Shown: positions 1 through 5,374, counted from the stretch's first letter. The stretch is DNA of 5,463 bases from Promethearchaeota archaeon (GCA_004524385.1 SDNM01000126.1:1-5463); one strand, 5' to 3'. A program made the numbers and translations. The notes: a model not told the origin generated them from the letters alone.

Positions 1-16
1 ATCATCTAAAAATAAG

Positions 17-34
17 AAAAAAAAAAAAAGAAAA
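17..34 (-). terminator. T-rich terminator of the histone gene
   Basis: Read on the minus strand this is a run of 13 T (complement of the A run 17-29) flanked by further T-rich sequence, about 45-60 nt downstream of the histone stop codon. Archaeal RNA polymerase commonly stops at such oligo-T tracts without needing a hairpin. A perfect inverted repeat (68-75 with 91-98) lies a little upstream and could assist. The role is inferred from position and composition. Confidence 0.5.
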
Positions 35-67
35 TTTTGTATTTTAAGCCTTGATACTCACACACGC

Positions 68-98
68 TTAGCGATTTTTATAAATATTTAATCGCTAA
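68..98 (-). repeat. Inverted repeat spanning the histone stop codon
   Basis: TTAGCGAT at 68-75 and ATCGCTAA at 91-98 are perfect 8-bp inverted copies around a 15-nt AT-only loop. In the histone transcript the hairpin takes in the last codons and the stop codon. It may stabilise the 3' end or help termination together with the T tract at 17-34. The loop is much larger than that of the eukaryotic histone-mRNA stem-loop, so no homology is claimed. Confidence 0.45.
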
Positions 99-326
99 CA
101 CAAGGTCGTTTTTTGTAATCTTTTTACGATTTGCGTGCATTGTAAAAGCTCTTGCTTGTTCGGTTAATCCAATTGCGGTCTTCTCTAGGTGGTCGATTAA
201 CAGATCTACTGCATTTCGGGCAACGATATGCGCTTACTATCCGATGCGAATAATAAATGACGCTCCCTGTTGTTTCATCAACCTCCTAATAGGAGACCAT
301 GCGAAACTATGTTTCTTTTTAGCCAT
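78..326 (-). pseudogene. Archaeal histone gene interrupted by a 30-nt in-frame insert with two stop codons
   Basis: Minus strand, ATG at 326-324, final TAA at 80-78. GGAGGA (complement of 334-339) lies 7 nt upstream, an excellent ribosome binding site. One continuous frame gives codons 1-29 (MAKKKHSFAWSPIRRLMKQQ, then GASFIIRIG), TAG TAA at codons 30-31, and codons 32-82 carrying the rest of a histone fold. Removing ten codons leaves GA-x-x-V followed by a stretch that matches methanogen HMf histones without gaps, including R67 and D74 of the loop-2 Arg-Asp salt bridge, and gives a typical length of 72 residues. Archaeal histones dimerise and wrap DNA. The second half has no start codon of its own. 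Either this is a recent pseudogene, an assembly error, or the insert is removed from RNA. The otherwise undamaged frame argues against old decay. Identification as a histone is firm; expression is open. Confidence 0.85.
231..260 (-). other. 30-nt hairpin-forming insert in the histone gene
   Basis: This is the extra segment relative to a normal histone, lying between helix 1 and helix 2 of the fold. Its boundaries can slide by up to 4 nt because AGCG occurs at both edges (264-261 and 234-231). On the histone-sense strand TTTATTATTCG (257-247) pairs with CGGATAGTAAG (243-233) around a CAT triloop: 11 pairs, three of them G-U. GCG (263-261) can also pair with CGC (232-230), leaving a 3-nt bulge (260-258). 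TAG and TAA lie in the 3' arm. It could be a small palindromic insertion or an unusual intron. Confidence 0.6.
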
Positions 327-740
327 TTTTTATTCCTCCATTAAGGTTAAAATTTTTTTTTTAAAATTTAGGTTTTTAATTTTTTTTTAGTTATTTTTGT
401 TAAGTTCTTAGTTATAATTATATCCGAAGAATTATTTAAATGTTTTGAAGAATTGGAAAAATGTGAAGAAGGTATATGAAAAAATTTCGACAAAAAATTT
501 GGTACATCTATATAATTGATATTATTCTGTCATCATTCGATCAATGATCAAATAAAAAAGATGAAGTAACTTTTTTATAATAAAACTAATAGAGATTTTA
601 ATTATGATAAAATAGTATCTAAACACTGTTTTATTAGAATTTTATGGAGATGTAAAAAATTTTGAATAAAATAATTTTATCCCTCGTTAATATTGAAATT
701 ATTTTTCCATTAATATTGAAAATATGTAATAATAAAAATA

Positions 741-860
741 AGTAGTAAAAATAAATTTTAATCGTGAAATAAGAGTAATAATTGTAATATTATGCAATAT
801 GATCATTATAATTAAGTAAGTATTGAATTTAGTAGTAAAATTAATTTTTAAGATTGTGAA
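741..860. repeat. Imperfect direct repeat pair, about 28 bp
   Basis: The copies at 741-768 and 831-860 both begin AGTAGTAAAA, continue through an A/T stretch and end in TGTGAA or CGTGAA. They start 90 bp apart and differ by a few substitutions and a 2-nt length change. This could be a remnant duplication or a pair of binding sites; low base complexity makes chance similarity possible. Confidence 0.3.
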
Positions 861-960
861 TGCGGAATCAAATGAGATTTGATAGTTATTAACTCTTTAT
901 TATACTGTTAAAATTTTGGCATATTTTGAAGTTTAGATTGGACTTATAATTGCAGAAAAA

Positions 961-1007
961 AGATTTAAATCTCTTAAATGTTAGAAACTGAAAATAAAAT
1001 ATAAAAT
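961..1007 (+). promoter_or_regulatory. Candidate promoter of the nitronate monooxygenase-like gene
   Basis: TATAAAAT at 1000-1007 fits an archaeal TATA box and would place transcription start near 1028-1032, leaving a leader of about 50 nt. Just upstream, AGATTTAAATCT at 961-972 is a perfect 12-bp palindrome and could be an operator. A TTTTTAAG at 1038-1045 is an alternative box. With such AT-rich DNA the choice is uncertain. Confidence 0.3.
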
Positions 1008-1081
1008 ACCTTGATTAGTAAAAAATTAGTTTTAATAATTTTTAAGATTTATACAAGATAATAATAAAGGTGATTTTTAAA

Positions 1082-2113
1082 ATGATAGAGACTAACATAA
1101 CAAAAATGTTTGGAATAAAGCATCCAATATTTAGTGCTCCGATGGGCCCATTCTTTACGCGTGAATTGGCACTTGCGGTTAGTGAAGCAGGTGGTTTGGG
1201 TGTTTTATCAAATGTTAACATAGCTGGTACAAATCCGACTAAAGAACATTTAGAAAGCATGAAATTTATGGTTGAACATACAGATAAACCCTTTGGTCTT
1301 AATATCCTTACATCCCGCAACAATCGGGGAGTCAAAGAAATGGTTAGAAAAGTCCCAAAACTAATCATGAGCGACCCTAAAATAAAAGAACAATGTATTT
1401 ATATTCTAACGTCTGCGGGATCCTCGAGATTCTTGCCTTCGTCTAAGTATTTTCAAGAATTAAGAAAAGTTTCGGAGATAAAGCATTTTCATGTAGCACC
1501 AGCTGTATGGTTAGCACAAAAATGTGTAGATTCCAAAGTAGATGGAATGGTTATTACTGGTACTGAAGGGGGCGGTCATCAATCCTTTGAAAAAGTAACT
1601 ACACTAGTACTACTTCAGCAAATTAATAAAGTTTTTCCCGATGTGCCTAAAATAGCATGTGGGGGATTTGCTACAGGAGAGGGGTTGGCTGCTGCTCTTT
1701 CACTCGGTGCAGGAGCTATAGCCATGGGTTCACGATTTATTGCCTCAAAACAAAGTGAATTTCATGAAAAATACAAAGCATTAGTTCCACCAGGTAGCCC
1801 ACAAGATACTGGGTTGCACTGGGGAGCTTTTGGTCCTATTCGTTTATTCAGGAATAAATATGCTTTAGAACACCCTGCTCCTGGCTCTAAAGAGGAGATG
1901 GTTGAACGCGAAAAAAACTTAACTATGGATGATATGCTAAAAGAATTAGACGCTTATGAAAGGGTATATAAAGGAGATACTGAAAATGGAGCAGTATTAT
2001 TAGGCCAATCAATCGGTATTATTGATAGTATTGAAGATGTTAACGATATCATTGAGATGGTAATAAAGCAAGCAGAAGTGGCAATAAAAAACAATTATTC
2101 TATGATAAAATAG
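1082..2113 (+). CDS. Nitronate monooxygenase-family FMN oxidoreductase (2-nitropropane dioxygenase-like)
   Basis: A 343-residue cytosolic TIM-barrel flavoprotein of the NMO/FabK family (PF03060). Family members bind FMN and oxidise alkyl nitronates or act as NAD(P)H-dependent reductases; the substrate here is unknown. Visible landmarks are the N-terminal PIFSAPMG (residues 15-22) with AGGLGVLS (36-43), TGTEGGGHQ (159-167) carrying the family's catalytic-site histidine H166, and CGGFATGEG (193-201) followed by a G-S-R-F turn (216-219), which normally hold the FMN phosphate. The ATG at 1082 is preferred because AAAGGTGA at 1066-1073 lies 8 nt upstream. The GTG at 1070, four codons earlier, overlaps that ribosome binding site. 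The gene stands alone, with a T-rich end at 2151. An enoyl-ACP reductase (FabK) role is less likely in an archaeon lacking bacterial fatty-acid synthesis. Family assignment is confident, reaction is not. Confidence 0.9.
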   Translation: MIETNITKMFGIKHPIFSAPMGPFFTRELALAVSEAGGLGVLSNVNIAGTNPTKEHLESMKFMVEHTDKPFGLNILTSRNNRGVKEMVRKVPKLIMSDPKIKEQCIYILTSAGSSRFLPSSKYFQELRKVSEIKHFHVAPAVWLAQKCVDSKVDGMVITGTEGGGHQSFEKVTTLVLLQQINKVFPDVPKIACGGFATGEGLAAALSLGAGAIAMGSRFIASKQSEFHEKYKALVPPGSPQDTGLHWGAFGPIRLFRNKYALEHPAPGSKEEMVEREKNLTMDDMLKELDAYERVYKGDTENGAVLLGQSIGIIDSIEDVNDIIEMVIKQAEVAIKNNYSMIK

Positions 2114-2150
2114 GAAATTAATAAGCTAATATCTATTCTAATTCAATAAT

Positions 2151-2172
2151 TCTTTTTTTTTAATTTTCTTTT
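2151..2172 (+). terminator. T-rich terminator after the oxidoreductase gene
   Basis: Nine consecutive T (2153-2161), then a second T-rich stretch to 2171, start about 40 nt after the stop codon at 2113. This is the usual form of an archaeal intrinsic terminator. No strong hairpin precedes it. Confidence 0.5.
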
Positions 2173-2203
2173 GTACTCTTCTACTCCTAATATATTGTAT
2201 CAT

Positions 2204-2310
2204 GAGCCTTAAAGGACAGTATGTAGAGTTGCCAATGTGCTTTAGTTGCACATTGTCTCTAATCATTTTTTGGTGTGTATTCCAGCTTTAAAGACCGCTA
2301 TATAGAATCA
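2204..2310. repeat. Imperfect repeat pair around a hairpin; possible coding debris
   Basis: Segments 2204-2230 and 2284-2310 agree at about 18 of 27 positions. Read as codons they give SLKGQYVEL and SFKDRYIES, so many differences are conservative at protein level. The first lies in a 29-codon open stretch from an ATG at 2202; the second is in another frame. The pattern resembles the start of some GNAT acetyltransferases (LKG-x-YVEL), but this is a guess from a very short match. It may be remnant coding DNA or an RNA element. Confidence 0.25.
2233..2255. other. Perfect 8-bp stem-loop in the intergenic region
   Basis: CAATGTGC (2233-2240) and GCACATTG (2248-2255) are perfect inverted copies around a 7-nt loop, TTTAGTT. 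The stem is half G+C, well above the surrounding DNA. A T6 run (2266-2271) follows 10 nt later. Options are a small RNA, a backup terminator for the gene ending at 2113, or a binding site for a dimeric regulator such as the PadR protein encoded downstream. Confidence 0.4.
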
Positions 2311-2314
2311 ACAA

Positions 2315-2372
2315 GAAGTTTAAATACTATAAAAATATTTAATAAGTAACTAAAAAATTTTAAAAAAAAGGT
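2315..2372 (+). promoter_or_regulatory. Promoter and ribosome binding site of the 2TM-PadR operon
   Basis: GAAG followed by TTTAAATA (2319-2326) matches an archaeal BRE plus TATA box, putting transcription start near 2345-2350 and a leader of about 30 nt. AAGGT at 2368-2372, with seven nucleotides before the ATG at 2380, is the ribosome binding site. This is the clearest promoter in the window. Confidence 0.55.
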
Positions 2373-2379
2373 AAAAAAA

Positions 2380-2880
2380 ATGAGTAAAACATTATCAGAT
2401 AAGGAATTAAGAAAAATAGCAGAGCATAAAGTAAAGTTTAGATACTCAGTTAAGATCCACGTTATAATTTTTATTCTAGTTAATAGTGTATTACTTTTTA
2501 TAAATCTCTTGACTATTGAGTTTTTATGGGTTGTATTTCCCTTTTTTTCCTGGCTTATTGGCATAGCAATTCATTGGTTAAGCTATGTTTTGTATGCTAG
2601 AGGCGTGTATCCGGGGGGTAAAAGGGCTTTGCTTTATACAATTACAGCATATCTCTTTGTTATGCTCTTATTATTTGTTACAAACTATATTACGTTAGGA
2701 GTTATCAATTGGGCATTATATCCCACAATTTTCGCAGGGGCTGGTGTTTTAATTTATATTTTCGTTTATCTCTTATTTTTCAGAGAAGAATTAACTGAAA
2801 ATGGAGAAAAGAAATCTAAAATTGATAAAGCAGTGGATAAAGAGATGGAAAAAATAGCGAGAAAAAGAAATGAATTATAA
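2380..2880 (+). CDS. Four-helix 2TM-domain-like membrane protein
   Basis: A 166-residue integral membrane protein. Residues 1-22 are charged and helical. Residues 23-72 fit the 2TM domain (PF13239): H27, N35 and N42 in helix one, W50 and P54 in the turn, W58, G61 and H65 in helix two. A linker, GVYPGGKR (75-82), leads to a second hairpin (84-134) that repeats the layout: N102, W111 and P115, with the same W-x3-P spacing as W50/P54, but no histidines. This suggests an internal duplication. The tail (135-166) is strongly charged and probably cytosolic. Its biochemical role is unknown. The next gene, a PadR-type regulator, starts 20 nt downstream and shares the promoter, so a sensor, effector or regulatory target linked to that regulator is inferred. 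2TM domains are otherwise seen alone or attached to bacterial sensor kinases. Confidence 0.75.
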   Translation: MSKTLSDKELRKIAEHKVKFRYSVKIHVIIFILVNSVLLFINLLTIEFLWVVFPFFSWLIGIAIHWLSYVLYARGVYPGGKRALLYTITAYLFVMLLLFVTNYITLGVINWALYPTIFAGAGVLIYIFVYLLFFREELTENGEKKSKIDKAVDKEMEKIARKRNEL

Positions 2881-2900
2881 GAGTGAGGGGATCAATTTAA

Positions 2901-3533
2901 ATGTGGCTAGGTAAATTTTTAGATCTTAAAGAAGACATAAAAGATATGGCATTTGAGATTAGAAAGAAAATAAAAGAAAACATAAAAGGAAAGCAAAAGC
3001 TCACTCCATTAGAGTTTACAATTCTCGAATTCATTTTCAATAATAAAGGGTTTTCAGGGTATGATTTAATTCAGCGATTAAATGATCATTTTGCTGGAAC
3101 TTGGACAGCTCAGTCAGGGACTATTTATCCAATTCTATCGAAATTAAAATCTAAAGGTTTTTTGAAAATTAAGCAAGTTAAAAGCGAGATTGGTCCATTA
3201 AAAAAAGTATATATTTTAACGGAATCAGGAGAGAGAATCTTAAAAGTAAAAGTTAATAATAATTTTAGAGATCAAATGAAATTCATTAAAAATTTCTTAA
3301 TTGAGTTAACTTACGTATACATTCATTCATTATCAGATGATGCAGAAGAGAAAGAAATTGATGGGAGAATTGAGGAAGTTCAGGAATTATTAAAAAAAAC
3401 ATTTAATGGGGTAATGAAAGGAATTCCTCCAAAAATGGGGGTTATAATAACTTGCCCAGGATGCAACGCTGAACTCGATCAAAGAGATGCAGCCTATTGT
3501 TCGTTTTGTGGAACTTCATTATCCAAAAAATAA
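2901..3533 (+). CDS. PadR-family winged-helix regulator with C-terminal zinc ribbon
   Basis: A 210-residue DNA-binding protein. Residues 1-32 form an amphipathic, lysine-rich helix ahead of the usual PadR start. Residues 33-115 are the winged helix: LTPLEFTILEFI (34-45), a G-Y-D-L turn (53-56), the hallmark SGTIYPILSKLKSKGFL (72-88), then the wing and VYILTESGE (103-111), all characteristic of PadR. Residues 116-175 are helical and probably dimerise. The end carries C185-x2-C188-x11-C200-x2-C203, a zinc ribbon. PadR proteins are usually repressors that respond to ligands or stress, often acting on neighbouring membrane or transport genes. The site GAGGGGAT (2885-2892) lies 8 nt before the ATG. 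Co-transcription with the membrane gene, 20 nt upstream, implies autoregulation of the pair. The ligand is unknown; the zinc ribbon could act in metal or redox sensing or in protein contact. Confidence 0.88.
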   Translation: MWLGKFLDLKEDIKDMAFEIRKKIKENIKGKQKLTPLEFTILEFIFNNKGFSGYDLIQRLNDHFAGTWTAQSGTIYPILSKLKSKGFLKIKQVKSEIGPLKKVYILTESGERILKVKVNNNFRDQMKFIKNFLIELTYVYIHSLSDDAEEKEIDGRIEEVQELLKKTFNGVMKGIPPKMGVIITCPGCNAELDQRDAAYCSFCGTSLSKK

Positions 3534-3551
3534 TTTTAACTCTTAATCAAA

Positions 3552-3565
3552 TTTTATTTTTTTTC
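3552..3565 (+). terminator. T-rich terminator of the 2TM-PadR operon
   Basis: TTTTA followed by eight T (3557-3564) begins about 20 nt after the PadR stop codon. It fits a simple archaeal oligo-T terminator. The remaining intergenic DNA to 3733 is AT-rich with nothing else recognised. Confidence 0.5.
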
Positions 3566-3733
3566 AAATAATCAAATTCAACAACTAGATTAAAATTTAT
3601 ATAATTTATGAGTACAATCTTGATTTAATTGTGCCTTATACTTACATAGATTGAACTAATATCAATCCTTCAAACTTTTTGATTAATAAGAATAAGTATT
3701 TATTTTTTCTATTATTTTATGAAATAATTCATG

Positions 3734-3760
3734 GGGCGTCTTAGGGCGTCTTATAAATAG
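3734..3760 (+). promoter_or_regulatory. Tandem 10-bp repeat running into the TATA box of the radical SAM gene
   Basis: GGGCGTCTTA occurs twice back to back (3734-3743 and 3744-3753), and the second copy runs into TTATAAATAG (3751-3760), a good TATA box. The repeats contain G+C blocks in otherwise AT-only DNA and are one helical turn apart, so bound proteins would sit on the same face, where TFB and TBP bind. Transcription would start near 3781, which bears on which start codon the gene uses. Confidence 0.5.
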
Positions 3761-3797
3761 TAAATAATGGAATTTTTTGGTTTCAATAATCAACAAA

Positions 3798-5228
3798 GTG
3801 ATAAAATTGAAAATATTATTGATATATCCACCATTTCCGTCTGGTAAAGGAATGGGAGCTATAATATGCAGCCCCCCATTAAACGTATTAACTCTTGCTG
3901 GGGCTATTTCTGAACATACAGTTGATATCCTTGATTTAAATGTTGACAAATCTTATGGAATTAAAGAAATGGAAAAAAAATTGGTCAATTACGATTTAGT
4001 TGGAATTACATGTATGTCACCTACTTTTAGAATTGTTTTGAATATTTGTAAATTAGCAAAAAGAAATAATGTAAAAACAGTATTAGGGGGCTTTCATCCT
4101 ACTTTAGATCCAAGTATTATTGATAAATATGATAGTATTAATATGATTGTTAGGGGCGAAGGCGAAATAACATTTAAGGAACTTTTAGATGGTAAGCCAA
4201 AAAAGGAAATTTTAGGATTATCGTATAGAGAAAATGGAAAGGTCTACCACAATCCTGATAGACCTTATATTAAAAATTTAGATGATCTACCATTTCCTCG
4301 AAATGAACTGGTAGATCCTAGTCCTTACCAATATACATGGATGCCTTCCTGGGTCTGTGAAACTTCGAGGGGGTGTCCGTTTACCTGTAGCTTTTGTTGT
4401 GTTCATGAATTTTATAAAAGAACCTATAGAACAAAAACGCCTGAACGGGTTATTAAAGAATTATATCAAGTTCCCTCACAAACTAAACTTGTCTTTTTTG
4501 TGGATGATAATTTCACATTGAATAAAAAAAGAGTGATGCGAATTTGTAAATTACTTAAAAAATCTCGTCTTAATAAAAAATTAATGTTTGTTTGTCAATC
4601 TAGAGTAGATGACATTGCTAATAATCCTGATATGGTTAAAGAAATGCATGAAAGTGGTTTCATCTGTTTTTTCTTAGGATTTGAGAGCCTTAAACAAGTG
4701 TCTTTGGATGAAATGAAAAAAGCGTATTCCCTTGATAAGGTGCGAAAGTGTATTGATATATGTCATTATAATGGTATAATAGTCTTTGGGAGCTTTATAA
4801 TTGGTAATATTGGGGAAACAAAAGAAGATACTCTAACAAATTTTAGATTGATGAAAGAAGTGGAGATCGATTTTATGATGACTAATCCTATAACACCTTT
4901 TCCTGGAACTCAACTTTATACTGAAGCTGTTGAAAAAGGTTGGGTAGAAGAAGACTTTAAATGGGCAGACAGAAAGGTTGGTCAAGTGAAGCCCCCCATG
5001 GCTACACCGGATTTAACGCAGGATGACATTCAAGAATTACTTATGGAGAGTTATCACTCGTTTTACGATATGGAATACCATTTAAAAAAATCTATTCGAG
5101 GAATTTTCAGATATTATCCATCATTCAATTGGACTTTTAAACATCTACCAAGATTTCTAAAAGGTGCAATACAATTTGTGAGGAATTTAGATGAAATCGT
5201 TGGTGATGAATATAAAGCAATTGATTAA
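3798..5228 (+). CDS. Cobalamin-binding-domain radical SAM enzyme
   Basis: A 476-residue class B-type radical SAM protein. The N-terminal Rossmann-like B12 domain (about 5-140) shows KILLIYPPFPSG (5-16) and GGFHPT (97-102), both typical of this class; no base-on D-x-H-x2-G motif is seen, as in most relatives. The radical SAM core carries C193-x3-C197-x2-C200 for the [4Fe-4S] cluster, FFVDDN (233-238), GFES (294-297), GSFIIG (331-336) and PFPGT (367-371). The C-terminal part is helical and undefined. Relatives methylate unreactive carbons or modify lipids, tetrapyrroles and natural products; the substrate cannot be told here. No ATG fits: TTG 3777, GTG 3798 and TTG 3807 are possible. The TATA box at 3751 places transcription start after 3777, so 3798 or 3807 (giving MKILLIYPP, with AGTGA 5 nt upstream) is favoured. 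It is a single-gene unit. Confidence 0.88.
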   Translation: MIKLKILLIYPPFPSGKGMGAIICSPPLNVLTLAGAISEHTVDILDLNVDKSYGIKEMEKKLVNYDLVGITCMSPTFRIVLNICKLAKRNNVKTVLGGFHPTLDPSIIDKYDSINMIVRGEGEITFKELLDGKPKKEILGLSYRENGKVYHNPDRPYIKNLDDLPFPRNELVDPSPYQYTWMPSWVCETSRGCPFTCSFCCVHEFYKRTYRTKTPERVIKELYQVPSQTKLVFFVDDNFTLNKKRVMRICKLLKKSRLNKKLMFVCQSRVDDIANNPDMVKEMHESGFICFFLGFESLKQVSLDEMKKAYSLDKVRKCIDICHYNGIIVFGSFIIGNIGETKEDTLTNFRLMKEVEIDFMMTNPITPFPGTQLYTEAVEKGWVEEDFKWADRKVGQVKPPMATPDLTQDDIQELLMESYHSFYDMEYHLKKSIRGIFRYYPSFNWTFKHLPRFLKGAIQFVRNLDEIVGDEYKAID

Positions 5229-5374
5229 ATTATTGTTGCTTGATTTTAATACTAAATTTTTTATTATCAATACCTCCTATCTTTAGAATATTAAGAATAA
5301 ACTTATATTTTTTCAATAACTTTAAGATAATAATTATTCATGAATTAGAATTTTACAGTCTATAAGGAAAAAAA
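5229..5374 (+). promoter_or_regulatory. Intergenic region with candidate promoter of the proteasome beta-like gene
   Basis: T6 at 5257-5262 is a weak candidate terminator for the radical SAM gene. TTATATTT at 5303-5310 could be a TATA box, with transcription start near 5330-5335 and a leader of about 40 nt. AAGGA at 5364-5368 is a clear ribosome binding site 6 nt before the ATG at 5375. No gene lies in between. Confidence 0.35.

Larger units (their letters stand above)
327..1069. other. Long AT-rich intergenic region, no gene recognised
   Basis: Both strands were read and no protein, tRNA or other structured RNA gene was recognised; stop codons are dense in all frames. It must hold the promoters of the divergent histone gene and of the oxidoreductase gene. 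For the histone, ATTTAAATAAT (complement of 431-441) is a possible TATA box but would imply a leader of about 80 nt. Weak repeats are present: a perfect 12-bp direct repeat TTAATATTGAAA at 687-698 and 710-721, an imperfect repeat at 741-768 and 831-860, a palindrome GATCAATGATC at 539-549 and another at 961-972. In DNA this AT-rich most of these could arise by chance. Confidence 0.6.

Noticed and set aside
68..98. Eukaryotic-type histone mRNA 3' stem-loop
   Set aside because: Stem and loop sizes differ and the hairpin lies over the stop codon; the similarity is only that both are hairpins near a histone gene end.
78..233. Separate translation of the second half of the histone
   Set aside because: There is no ATG, GTG or TTG with a ribosome binding site between the stops and helix 2; the only ATG lies late in the fold.
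234..239. Stop-codon readthrough or pyrrolysine at the TAG of the histone gene
   Set aside because: TAG is followed directly by TAA, which pyrrolysine decoding cannot pass, and ten extra residues would disturb the histone fold.
221..269. Canonical bulge-helix-bulge intron
   Set aside because: A 4-bp middle helix with two 3-nt bulges cannot be drawn at any of the cut positions that remove exactly 30 nt. Only a relaxed version fits, so it is reported as a possibility rather than as a feature.
539..565. C/D-box small RNA on the minus strand upstream of the histone gene
   Set aside because: A C-box-like ATGATGA can be read near 530, but no matching D box or guide arrangement follows.
1042..1368. 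Open frame of 108 codons on the minus strand
   Set aside because: It is antisense to the well-supported oxidoreductase gene and shows no recognisable family features.
2298..2564. Open frame of 88 codons on the minus strand
   Set aside because: It runs antisense to the 2TM-like gene and its promoter; its hydrophobic stretch mirrors the membrane helices of the sense strand.
3767..3847. Out-of-frame ATG opening 26 codons ahead of and across the radical SAM start
   Set aside because: The TATA box at 3751 would start transcription downstream of this ATG, and the peptide resembles nothing known.
3683..3949. Open frame of 88 codons on the minus strand
   Set aside because: It overlaps the promoter and conserved N-terminus of the radical SAM gene and has no recognisable domain.
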